Below are positions 25,160 through 36,970 of a DNA stretch of 64,000 nucleotides, in pieces. Source of the DNA: Sphagnum magellanicum (lineage: Eukaryota; Streptophyta; Sphagnopsida; Sphagnales; Sphagnaceae); the NCBI GenBank assembly GCA_021904315.1, contig CM038921.1, positions 9,764,146-9,828,145 on the forward strand, given 5' to 3'. Each line of letters starts with the position of its first letter. Within the stretch, counting starts at the first letter, position 1. The notes below the pieces were generated by a model. That model ran no database searches. It was not told the origin of the DNA and saw only the letters and a program-made list of their open reading frames with translations. The position numbers and the translations under genes were made by a program.

Positions 25160-26076
25160 TTAGTTAGGTAAGTTGTAGGTAGGTGGATGGTATGTACATT
25201 TGAGTTTGGTAATAGGTAGGTACGTTAGATAGGTAACTAGGCTAGGAAGGTTGTTAGGTTGGGTAACTAAGTTAGATAGGTTAGGTTACATTCTATAATT
25301 AAATTAGATACACTAGAAGAAAATTTTCATTTTGCGACTAGTCCCTTCACCCAATTTTTAATCATAAGCAATATATGTTACTAAAATCCAATTTCATGTG
25401 ACCATAGTTGCAAACAACATGGATTGTGGATTAAAAAAAGTCAACAAAAATAGTTTCATCCTTTGACTAGCCATATATGTATTTTCATTTGTGACTATTG
25501 TGTAATTTATTTGGTGAACAATAAAAGTGAATGAGGTATTATCACATGTCAACATTTTTGGATATTTGAAAAAAAAAAAATGTGATCTTGAAAAAATCCA
25601 TATCATCCATTATGGATGGTGTTAGATCATGAAACGTGGCATAATAATAATGTCGCATAAATTTGCCACATGGGATACTAATCGAAGTTTTTCCAAAATA
25701 TATTTAAAATAAATATTTAGTTAGGTGGGGTGGGTAGGTAAGGAGGTAGGCATGCACCTAAGGTAGGTAGGCTAAGTAGGTAATTGGTGTGTGCGTGTGC
25801 ATGTGCACACGTGTGTGTATAGGGTTTGGCCTTTAAGGTCAAGCCACTTTGATTGGCTCATTGAAAATGACATTTGTTATTTAATGTTTTTGTGTTTTTT
25901 CAATGTTTCAAATGTATTTTTTTATATAATGTATAACCTTGAAAGAAAGGACAAATGATATGGGATATATTTTATAATTGCAACTTAGTCATACACTAAC
26001 CTAGTGGCATATTAGTTTGTGATTAGGTTATGACCATAAAAAATATATCCAATATATATATATATATATATATATT
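25160..26076. repeat. Cluster of simple repeats: GTAGGTAGG/TTAGGT, TG and TA runs
   Basis: Degenerate TAGG-type repeats at 25.16-25.29 and 25.72-25.79 kb, a TG/CA alternating run at about 25.785-25.82 kb, and a TA run at 26052-26075. No gene in the stretch. Confidence 0.75.
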
Positions 26077-26129
26077 CATGTAGCAAGGCATTTTACTATT
26101 AGTTATGATAAGGTGACAACAATTGATAA

Positions 26130-27640
26130 TCAATCATAGAGTAACATCTTATGGAGGCTTTCAAGAACATATTGGTTTTGCCAATTTGATGGCACAACCG
26201 ATGACCTAACCAATGTGATCATGAACTCATTGCCAATCCATGGGGGCTTAAATTGTGGAAGAGATCAACAACAAATTAATTTGCTTTGGTTCTAAAAATA
26301 TAATTTGTCTACAAGTGTCCATAGTGGTGTGACAACATAGATATGCACAAGAGTAGCTCCTTTCATGCTTATTGTCCAATCTGTTTCATATTGGCCAAAT
26401 TTGGCAATGCAAACACTTTCTAACTAACCCTTGGTACAAAAGTCTGAAAGTTTTTTGTAAACAACATACACTTATTTTCCCTCTTCATTTAAAAGGCCCT
26501 TTGAAAAATGCAAGCTTACATAATTGTTGGAGATAAAAGGTAACAAATTGCTTGCAATTTAAATATTAGGTGGATTTTTGTTGTCTTTTGCCAAAAGGGT
26601 CCTTACAAAGTATAAGCATTATGTTGTCAAAATGAATTATGATCTCCATGTTGTCAAAGCTATGGTAATCTTGAGTTCTTATGTGATGTTGAGGTTGTCA
26701 TGGGCCTCATTTGAATCATGCCCATGGTGTATGGAATTCATGAGTTCATCACATTTGCTCAAAGCCATGACATTTTAGAGTGTGACTTTGTGAGAGCTAT
26801 GAAATTGTGTTGTGCATATTTGCATAGACTTTATTGTGATCCAATAATGAGCAATTCAAGGATTTTACAAATTTCGTGGGCCACAATAATGACATGCTAC
26901 TATCAACTTAGTGGACTAATGTAGTCACAAATATATAATAAGTTTTTTTTTACTTCTAGGGTCAATCATACAAGATCCATTGCAAGTGATCCTCAATAGG
27001 GGTCTTTGCTATGGGCACCCATGATGATTAGTATGTTGTTGATAAAGTGAAAGTGCAACATGTTCAATTGCAATTGCCAACTTCAATGAAAAGTTTGTTC
27101 AAAGGTTTCCAATCCAAGAACTCATGAATGTTATTGGGATCATCTATCCACGATATTTGTTGAACTCTTATGCAAAAGAGCACATTGCTCACCCATCTAA
27201 CCTTACTAAAGGCACAATATTGCTTTGAGGAGTTTGGTGATGAGGGCTTGAAGGTACTTGCCCTATTGAATGAGTAGAAGCTTGACATTGGAACTTCCCT
27301 TTTCAAAGTCATTATGCAAGCAAATTGTAAATAGGTTTTGGAGCCTCCTTTGACATGTAATCATGTGACCAAGATGTTGTTGAAACTATCCTCTAGTGTT
27401 GTGCTGTAACAACATTTGTTAGTGTCTTTCAAGTTGGTAAAAAAAAACTTTAGTGATAGTATTGGGGAATGTGGAGGATGAGTAATGCTTCTCAACCATG
27501 TCTTTTACAAAATTTCTAAGCTTAGAAATAAGTTGACAAATCACTTTGGTTTGGTCATTAGAATGTTTGCTTAGAATCATTGCTCCATAAATACTTTCCC
27601 ATTTGGCAATGTCATCAAAGATTGGCAAGATAGGAAACAA
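26130..27640 (+). pseudogene. Degraded hAT-like transposase-derived gene
   Basis: Across several plus-strand frames, in collinear order, segments resemble a family of hAT-type transposase-like proteins common in conifer genomes. They include FDGTTDDLTNVIMNSLP, HSGVTT with APFM, LLSFAKRVLTKYKHYVVKM, a stretch ending IKFAQS-like then CDFVRAMKLCCAYLHRLYCDP, and IQELMN followed by GIIYPRY. More than ten stops and frameshifts interrupt it, so it is not expressed as protein. No terminal repeats were located. The family match is from memory of such proteins, not a search. Confidence 0.5.
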
Positions 27641-29127
27641 AGGTATTTAATGAATGCTTAATTTATTTTGCACATTGTTTTGAGCTCTTTGCAAGTTGTA
27701 TGTAGGTAGCTAGGCAAGTAATGAAAGCATTACAAGTTTTGTATTTCGACCACATTTTTATCTAGTTTTATTTTATCCTCTTGACATGTTTTTTGTGTGA
27801 TATGGATTTCATAAGTTCTTTCAAGTGTCTACTTGTTTTTTTGTGTTTTTTTTGAATATGCACAGTTTTTGTTGTTTGATTTTTCAACTTTTTCCTTGAC
27901 CTATCCTGGCTGTAGGGAAGGGTTTAAGGGGTGTGCTTGTGTAGATTTGACTAGGTTGCAATGTGTAGGAACTGAGAAGATAGGGTTCAATCCCTCCCAA
28001 GGTCTCCAATCTTTAAACAGAATCATAATTTTTGAAGACAATTTATCAATTGCAAGTTGTTGCAACATTTTATAGTGCATTTGCATTGACTGTAAGCTGT
28101 TGTTGCTACATTTGTACACAAATGTTGAAATGCTCCCCAATACACATGCACAGATGCTGAAAGGACTGCCAGATTTCTAAATGGTGAAAACAGGATGTCA
28201 CCAATCTGCCATACTTGACAATCTTCTGTGTCACAAATTCTATGCTATCATGAATTTCTCATGGATGCCAAAATCCTTGTTGCATCTAATACAGGTTGCC
28301 AACTGTACTAGCAAAAATTCAGACTAATTGCCAACACTGCCTCCAAGTTGGAGACCTTGGGCACATGAAGAAAAAACTTGCAGACACAGTCAGGTCACTT
28401 AAGATCTACTTGTACCACCCTCACTCCACCCAAGAAGCCACAAATCTGTAAACTTCAACAAAATGATTTTGGAGTTGTTGCAAGCCTTTATAACAATTGC
28501 AAAAACTGGTCTAAACAACTCACCCGTCTAAAACTGCATACCAATCCTAATGATGGAACTTATCCTCTGATCTACTACCAGCCTGAGTTTGGTGATGATA
28601 TGGTGGGTTCTGGAAGCTCTGACCACAGCTAATTCACAATGACAAAATGTTAGCCAGCACAAGGTGCCAACATTTCCACTCAATTTGAGCAAAAAAATGA
28701 TTGTTCCAATCACCAATTTGGTCCTAAATCTCATACGTATAGCACCAATTGCAATGTCACAACTTACATATAACTATGTAATGGTGATTGGCCATGCAAA
28801 GAGGATCCCCTTCTGGCTGTTAGAACACATAAAATCCTTCAAGCTGTTGCAGAAACAATGGTAGACGGCATCAAATTAGTTTTTGGTTCAACTACCCAAG
28901 AATCTTCATGTGATGGGAGAGTTTCCTCATCATTTAACTAATTTCCAGAACATTCTAGGACCAAATAAACAACACCTCAGACAGTGTTGGGCTTGACATG
29001 TTCTGATGACTTCAGTGCAATGTCACTTGTAAGGAAAGCTTGCATATGAATGATTGAAGATAGAGCCAACTACTTATGGCAGCTTGATTACCTGAAGGAA
29101 GCATTTCCAGCCTGTTACACATGAGAT
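27641..29127. other. 3' flank of the MSL-type gene, no further gene seen
   Basis: Probably contains the 3' untranslated region of the minus-strand channel gene in its right part. No clear polyadenylation signal could be chosen. Short frames only. Confidence 0.4.
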
Positions 29128-29261
29128 AGTCTCTATCTCTCTTGACCCCTTGCATCATGTGATACAGGTGATGCATTGGAAGATGCAGAGGGATAGTCTT
29201 TACCTCACTCAGTCCCTTGCATCATGTGGTACAGGTGATGCATTGGAAGATGCAGCAGGAT
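29128..29261. repeat. 67-bp tandem duplication spanning the MSL-type stop codon
   Basis: Units 29128-29194 and 29195-29261 match at about 57 of 67 positions, including TTGCATCATGTG and TACAGGTGATGCATTGGAAG. The second unit contains the last codons and the TGA at 29209-29211. The first lies in the 3' untranslated region. Confidence 0.88.
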
Positions 29262-32200
29262 CTCTTTGATCTTTGACACCATTCCCATTTTGTGAAGCGA
29301 GAAGCTCTCGAGGCACAGCTGGAGTGGATAATTCATCATCAAGGGACAGTGACCGTTTGGGACCATTTAGGGCAACACCTAGGACAAGATTTTCTTCGAC
29401 TGATGGCGGCATGGACTGTGGTCTTTCGGTACTGTGCTTGAATGAGGCACCTGCTGGTTTCCGCAGATTGTTCTGCCCATCAGTGCTTGCAGGTGTAGTA
29501 TGCCCAACCATTGGACCAGATTCATCATCTTGACCTACCTTGGAGGCACCTGCACCCACCACGTCTGGAGACTTCCCAACCACTCGTTCAGCCCTGGTGG
29601 CTTTATTGGTGACAAATGGCTGCTCAGGAACAGTTCTTTTCTCACCCTGCTGTTCAACAGGGGCATCCACAGGACCCTCCTGGATTTTTGCAGGGGGTTT
29701 CTCTTTCAGTGCAGCCCCCAGGAGTGTAATGTCATTTGGGTTCAAACCCATTGAGTCCAGACCATCTAATGGTGGCTTTGAAGTTACTGGTGATGATCCA
29801 GCTGCTGTACCAATGGCTTCTGCACCAACCAGTCCCCTCTCCTTATTATACTTCAGTTTTGATTTGGAGTCCTTGGAGTCCTTGGAGTCAGGTAAGTCAT
29901 TATTTGTATTATCAATGGCACCATCACCCCCATCAGCAATTCCTGTAGTTGCCCCTTTCATAGCTTTGGCTATGTGATCCGCACTAAGATCTGAGATGTC
30001 ATCACTGTCATCCATGTCGTCATCATCTTCCCTTGCTTGCGCCTCAATTAGAAGGAATGGTCGGCCAGGAGCCTCATCTGTCCTCCTAATGTCACGGAAG
30101 GGGGAACTCCTCTGCTCATTTTCATCCAAAATGCGCTGTACTGATCTTATGGGAGTGGCCAAGCGTGCATTGTGGTGGCTGATCACCTTCAGCAAATCCA
30201 GCAAAATTATCTCCTGCAAAATCCCCAGACAATGCCACACTCAGCTCCTGATTAGCAATGTAGCAGTGCCCTTCTAGTAACAGGACAATATAATACAATT
30301 ACAGCATGCATCAAACTCTCTGCCACTCCTGAGAAAAACTTGCCTTGACACGAAGGTACTCCTCAAAGTGTGGTGTCTTTACGAAGCATGAAACCAAGAT
30401 CTGCAGATTCAGGCCAGGCCCAATTATAAGTTCCATGTTCCTTGCAGATTCCAATGAATATTATGTTTCATGTAGGACTCAAGTTCAATCACAACTTACT
30501 AGGAGAGCTTGATTCTCTGCCTCAATGTTGTCAAAGAACACTCGACGATGCAGCCGCTGTTGTTCCACATGTGTATGTTTTGCCAGAATCTTGCGCATGT
30601 CTGAGACAATGGCCTGCACAATAGTTAAACCTTTCCTTTACTCAGCCACCCTTAGTGAATTGTTAAAAAACACTGAAGTATTACATAAACCTTGCCAGAT
30701 GAAGCTAATAAAGGAAGTTCTCATTCAGAAATATGACAGAAAATGACAGACTGGTTTGACAGAAAGAAAGTTTTAGAAACTGAGCTACAGTCTCCACCAA
30801 TCTAATTTCTTACAGTTATCTTATTGACATCAAGATGGCTTATTCCAAAGTGTGTCTTGATGCGCCAGTGGGTCTTCTGTGTCAGATTTCGTACAACACT
30901 GACAGTGAACTTATGGTTTGGAATGTGTACAGCCTCACGGTCATCCCCTCGTATTACAGTCGGAGACCACCAGCCAACATGCTGCAAGTATTTCAACTAA
31001 AGAACATCATTCCAAGTAACTTGCACAATCGCACTTTTCACCAAACAATTAAGAAGCAACAAATTTCAAACCACAAACTGGAATATCTGAAGCAATAGAT
31101 TAAATCACCATTCAGGCAGCATGAGCTAACATGCAAAAATAAGTTTTGCGGGCTGATATGTAATAAATTGGAGTTTAAAAAAGCACAATATAACTCTATG
31201 CACCAATTTTTGACTTAGACCTGAATACTAAGGGAAATGCAAACTAAGAGTGCCAAGAAGATGATTAATATGAGCGGATGTGCAGCAGGAGTTAGGTAGG
31301 TGGGGTACATGAGGTTAGGTAGGTGGCCCTGAGGGTCATGCCAAGAACCTAAGCTTCTAGACAGCATCCCATTTCTCTGCCTGCCCTCTCTACAGATCAT
31401 TGCAGCACAACTGGGACATGATCTCTCTCTATAAATGAGCCCTTGTTCAGTACTTAACTCAAGACACATCTCATCATTCCTGGTTCTGTCTATAAATTCC
31501 CTATAAGTGTAGCCATGGTAGACAGCAAGAGAAAATTCCTGGCATGTTGGAGCAATTACAAAGAGCTGGAAGAGGGGTAGGAGCAAGAAGTGGGTTGTGA
31601 AGCTTAGACTCTTGGCATGTCTCTGGGGGTCACCCTTGAGTTCATAGGGCTGGGGAGAATGTACGCAATCTACCTGATTCCTGCCAGATGTGCTTACCTC
31701 AACAGTTCCTGAAACTTCCTGGCCCTCAATCTTGGTCTGAATCCATTCATTCTCCACAAAAGGCCTTGTGGCATGGATCATGACACTTGACAAAAAATTT
31801 GTGAAAATCTGCCAGAAATCCAAGGCCCAAAGAGTGAGCTTTGTTATTGAGTGAAGGACTACTAGAAACAAGATGGATTACAGAAGACATGATGACACTG
31901 TCTCCTATGATTGCTATTCTGAAAAGGAACCCTGATCCCAACCTTCATGGAAACTAACAGAACCTGAGTAACAACTCAATCAAGAGTAACATATGCATTG
32001 TTAACCTCTTCCCCCCAATGTGCAGAATCCAAAATATGCTGCTGTTAAGAAGGCTGGACTGAACAATAGTCAAAATTGGTACCTCTCGGCCTGCAAGGGT
32101 CAAAAGGACAGTCCCAAAGCCTCCAGCTGTGATCCATTTCTGCGTGGAGAACCCTAAGAGCTCCATAAATAGACAGACAGCTGCCACCCAAACAGAGGCA

Positions 32201-34763
32201 TATATTGAGTTGCCGATAAACTGTATGCCCACCTGCAGTAAAAAAGACAACTGGCTCAGTACTGTGATCCATAAAATACAAGTTTTCCACCAGTCATTTG
32301 AACTTGCACTCACACTATGTAAGTTGACCTTCTAGCAGTGGCATACCATATCCCTTGTTCTATCAAACTAGCAGACTTTATACCAGAGAACTTACCAGCA
32401 AATGAGCTAGCAAATCTTCACTATGTCACCATGTTGTTAAGTGGAACTGCTATATTAGCATCCATGACAGACATGTCAATTAAAAAACTGTCCACAATGA
32501 ATAAATGGAGGTGTATTGCTGTACATTGCGAGAATCCTCTGATTTGTTGTTGTCCATCATGAACTTTTGCACCTGCTGTGTCAAACTGCACAAAACCCAA
32601 ATTCCAGGATATGAATTGCATAAGCAGAAACTGACACACAATCCAAAGACATTGCTGATATGTGAGAACCAGCTAGAGACAACTTTGCAGATAAATTACC
32701 TTGCAGTGCAGAAGGCAAAAGCAAGAACTGTTGCCAGAGACTGCACAAAATTGACAAAACGCTGCTTGATTGCATGGCTTTCCTCTGTGGCCAGTACAAC
32801 TGGATCAAATGCTCTGTTCCAAACACACCATAAGACTCCTGAAATTAGGACGTGTGGAAACCTAGATTCCAGCAAGGCAATATATCATTGTCCAGGATCA
32901 GAAATAGATTTAGGCAAAATCCTGCACTATACCTGCAAATAAGGATAATCCCAATCCAGAGAAGCACAGGCCGCATGTAAGAGAACATAATGTTGTGAGT
33001 TTGGCTCTCAAGCCACTTTCTATCATTTCTCTGGAAGCACATCCAAGACACAGCTTCTTAGCATTTGTGGCATGACAATACATGGGAACATTAGCAAAGT
33101 ATACGGGACAGAGAACACTTCTGCGGAAGTGTCCTATAGTCTGGCCAAACCAATCTCCCATTGCACATTTACCTTGAAAATTTTTCTTCGAATCAGTCGC
33201 ACTGATGGGCCCAAGCCCCAAATGGAAAATAAGATAAGTCCCACTCCTGATGCACTCTGCATAACCAATGGAGGACAATGCTGTAACACTGCAGCACTCC
33301 TGCAACAAGCAACAAGCAAGACATGCTGAGTATAACCCAAAGATCAAGAAATCCACATGTCAATGGGACTTTTGATTTATGAAGGGTGTTTCCACCCCCA
33401 ATTCAACCTCCAGGAGTAAAAAATTGCACTCTTGGAGCTTAGACACCCCTTGTATTGACTCATCCTTTCCTACTTAAGAAACCTTTAACCTTCAGACCAA
33501 CCACTTTTCTTGAATATTGAAATGGAGTTCAATTAAGAACTCTTGTAGAATCAAGAACTCTCCATACCCACAATTGAGAAAGCCAGAAAAAAGGTTTAAA
33601 CTTTTCCTTGAAGCTGAAAAAAAACTTACAGAGAACAACCAAAGAACCAGGAAGAAGAACCACACAGAAGGGTATAACCAGAACAAAGAACCATAAAACT
33701 AGCAGTATGAACAAAATTGATGGTCTCTTACTTGTTCAGGGACCATCAACAGAAAAATGTATGATAGCAACTTATCTATGACAACTTACCCACTAATTTC
33801 ATCCACTCCCTACAGTGGGTATAGGCTAGAGTAACCACTAGCCTACGGACTCAATTTCTACCACAAGTTGAAATGGGGGTTTACTACAGTACTCTCTTGT
33901 TCACTGACACAAATTCCACTGCACTGGCAAAAAAATTCTCAGCCCACAACAACCATGCCTTAAAAAAAAAAATCTAGAGTTGCAATCCTGCAATTGTCAA
34001 AACTGACAAACTGGTCAAGAAAACAGTGCAAAAAAACCTGTTGTGATCAAGGCAATACCTGGTGAAGACAAGTGCTGCAATTTTGACAAGCCCAAAGACT
34101 GCATTCTGGAACTGTGGATTTATGGCAGGCACTGAGGTTGCCACTATTGGCAGTTGCACTGTCTGCAGCTGAGGAACAACTGGAGGAGCCACTCTCAGGT
34201 GACTCCACAAAGCACCACCCCATGCCCCTTGTCCCAATGCCCTCCCCTTCTGCAACACCTGTACCAAGTTTAACAAGGCATGTAACTCACAGGCTCCATA
34301 ACATGCAAGCACTGGTATAGACTGTGAAAAGTGACAAATCTGCAAGAAACCCACAACACTATGCAAAGTTTTGTGCTTGTATGAGTAGTTTAAAACCCAC
34401 TCCAAGACAGCAAGTGGGGATTACAACAATCTCCATGCCCTGAATTATGCATGTTTTCAACAAAACACAATGAAGTCAGTCAGACATACCCAAACATGTT
34501 GGTTACTCCTCAAACCGGATGATTGAGGTAGATAGTTTTTGTGCCCATATCCTCTTCTATGTTGTCGTCTCTGGATTTCAGATCACAGCAACCACAAATT
34601 GGAATGACACCTCTGTCACATCTGAGCCCATATATGACCAAAAATGATTCTCAAGCAGGTGTGAATAGCCCAGAATACTTACCAAAATTGCAGATGAACT
34701 CACATAATGACCATCCACACCAGATATGCACCGAAGTTGCAATGATCCAAAAGTCGCCATCAT
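29209..34763 (-). CDS. MSL2: Plastid mechanosensitive ion channel, MscS-like (MSL2/MSL3 type), 12 exons, complete
   Basis: A 788-aa channel of the MscS family; Arabidopsis MSL2/MSL3 sit in the plastid envelope and relieve osmotic stress. Exons: 34763-34683, 34339-34059, 33299-33173, 33030-32933, 32813-32700, 32585-32525, 32232-32083, 31808-31698, 30981-30814, 30613-30500, 30400-30344 and 30213-29209. All phases join. The N-terminus ([12 protein letters not shown]) resembles the Arabidopsis MSL2 start and probably serves as a plastid transit peptide. Five hydrophobic spans are visible, at about 140-152, 184-198, 214-235, 264-282 and 293-316. The pore region has FSTQKW, the glycine-rich GGFG, LTLAGRE and [14 protein letters not shown]. 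The soluble domain has GWWSPT and HIPNHKFTV. The last exon encodes 334 aa, mostly disordered, with an acidic run and a DSK triple repeat, then the motif ENLVLGVAL near residue 728. Intron 11 is GC-AG. Start: the first of two adjacent in-frame ATGs. Confidence 0.95.
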
Positions 34764-35900
34764 CCACAACCCTCCCTCATGCCCGGTTACATGGCAAAGT
34801 CAACCGTTAGAGCCGTCTTTATGTTGGCTGCAGAGCAGCAACAAATGCTGAAAACCTTCTCTGAAATCTGCAATGACCTATTTCCTGATACATGTAGGTG
34901 GCTCCAGAGATACTTTCTCTTCCAGGCAAGCACTGCTCTTCCACGTTAAATGTTCACACGCCTTTGTTGCAACCAATTCGGCTCCTTTCTTCTCTGACTC
35001 TAAGCTGCTGCAACCAAGGGTTTTCTCGAGATCCTATGTGGGTTTCCCAATGCCTCTACACTTCGTCCGACCTCGTTTGCACTCCGTTTCAAAAGCTTCT
35101 TCAGCTCCGCAATATCGGCATGCTCTCTAGAAGCATGCGGCACTATCGGACCCTAAGCTCTCTCATCACCTGCTTCTCGAGATGGCTTCCTACAGCCGTT
35201 ACAAACCCTTGACTGCTGCGTTACGGATGTGTGTAAAGTTCACCCAAGAGAAATTCCTCACCCCTTCTGCAAACATACCAGAGATTGTTAGAGCTAAAGT
35301 TTCAACCGGGCACGAAGTCCGTCGTCAAACAAAGATATGCTCCTCAATGACCAGACCTCAAGACCGCATAAGAAGGGTTTCCGCCCAAACCCTCCTTACA
35401 GCAGCTTACTTCCAGTCACGAAACCTAGGCCAGAAAAGCAACCAGGACGAGTTCAAGAAAAACCTCATACCTCTTTCTCAGAAACGGCCACACAATCCAC
35501 AAGGAGCCAGGCGCCCCGCTCTCCGAACCTCACCTCTGAGTCACACCGCTAAAAACTGTTGCTTAGCCTCCTGAAGAATCCACGGCCCAAGGCGGGTAAT
35601 AGCTCGCTCGAAAGATGAGAAGCAGGCCGCTAGGAAAACATGCGTCAAAGATCGAAAGCCAAAACACGAAACAGTCCAATAGAGAGGTTGCAGAGAGAAG
35701 AAGCGCAGCAACAACGACAACAACCTCGGCACAAAAGCGCTTCCAAAACGCATCATCAGCGTCTCGCACCTCCGATTTGGCAAACGCTGCCCTGTATCAT
35801 CCTCCACCTGGCGACCCTCCATTGGCTATACCTCCCGATCATATTCACACGGGAACGGGAAACTTCGCGCCCTATTAGATGCCACGTGACCCAATAACGT
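34764..35900 (-). promoter_or_regulatory. GC-rich 5' region of the MSL-type gene
   Basis: The GC- and CpG-richest long stretch of the window (about 34.95-35.88 kb) lies just upstream of the channel start codon. Open frames on both strands overlap here because stops are rare in such sequence; none shows a domain. It most likely contains the promoter and first untranslated leader. Confidence 0.45.
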
Positions 35901-36189
35901 TACGAAATCCGAAACGTACTTCTCACTTTGGGCCAGACTGAACCAGCCCCCATGACTGTACCAGTTGGCATTCCGTCCATAGGATGGGCTGTGTTTTTCA
36001 TCCGCCTCTTTACCCTACGTTAACCAACATTCTACTACAGTCAATCTTTTTTGGCTGCTGACCTTTCACCATTTTGTTGTTGTTGCTAAGTTACCAACCT
36101 TGACCTCGATACTACCGTCCCACCTAGCTATCCTACTGACCTACATCTTAGTCCTGCTTACAAACTAACAACTGACCCTTAACCTACCT

Positions 36190-36970
36190 TTTATCTTTCG
36201 ACAAAACATATATTTATTTTGGGCTAAATTCTTATTTCCTCTTGGCTAAACTTTTATCTCTTGAAAAAACTTTTATTTTTTCTTGGCTGAACTTTTATCT
36301 CTTGACAAAACTTTTATTTTTTCTTAGTTAAATTTTTATATCTTTGGCAAAACTTTTATCTTTTTTTTGGCTAAATTTATATTTCTTAGCAAAAGTTTTA
36401 TCTTTTTTTGGCTAAACTTTGATCTCTTCGCAAAACCTATATCTTTTTTTGGCTAAACTTCTATCTCTTTGCAAAACCTATGTCTTTTTTGGCTAAATTT
36501 CTATCTCTTAATAAAACCTATATCTAAACCTAAATATTTTCTTGGTTAAATTTTTATTTCTTAACAAAACCTATATTTTGTTATTGGCTAAACTTTTATC
36601 TTTTGACCACACTTATATTTATTTTTGGCTAAATTTTTTTTTCCATTAAATTTCTGTCTTTTGGTAAAACCTATATATTTTTTAAGCTAAACGTTTATAT
36701 CTTCTTGGCTAAACTTATATCTCTTCTTGGTTTAACTTATATTTCTTATTGGCAAAAAAATTATCTTTTGACAAAACCTTTATCTCTTCTTGGTTAAGTT
36801 TTTATCTATTGGCAAAAACCTATATATCTTCTTAGCTAAACTTATATTTCTTCTTGGCAAAATTTTTATTTCTTGGCAAAACCTCTATCTTTTCTTGGTT
36901 CAACTTTTATATCTTAACAAAACCTATATTTCTTCTTGGTTAAATGCTTATCTTTTGGCTAAATTTATTT
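36190..36970. repeat. Minisatellite, ~38-40 bp degenerate unit
   Basis: About 20 imperfect units built from TTGGCTAAACTTTTATCTC followed by TTGACAAAACCTATAT-type sequence. T-rich on the plus strand. It sits just beyond the promoter side of the MSL-type gene. Confidence 0.85.

Noticed and set aside
34873-35878. Several overlapping open frames of 60-130 aa on both strands
   Set aside because: They lie in the GC-rich 5' region of the MSL-type gene where stop codons are rare. No domain, and frames overlap on opposite strands.
36190-36970. Array considered as a CRISPR
   Set aside because: Units are contiguous and degenerate without unique spacers, and the context is a plant nuclear genome. It is a minisatellite.
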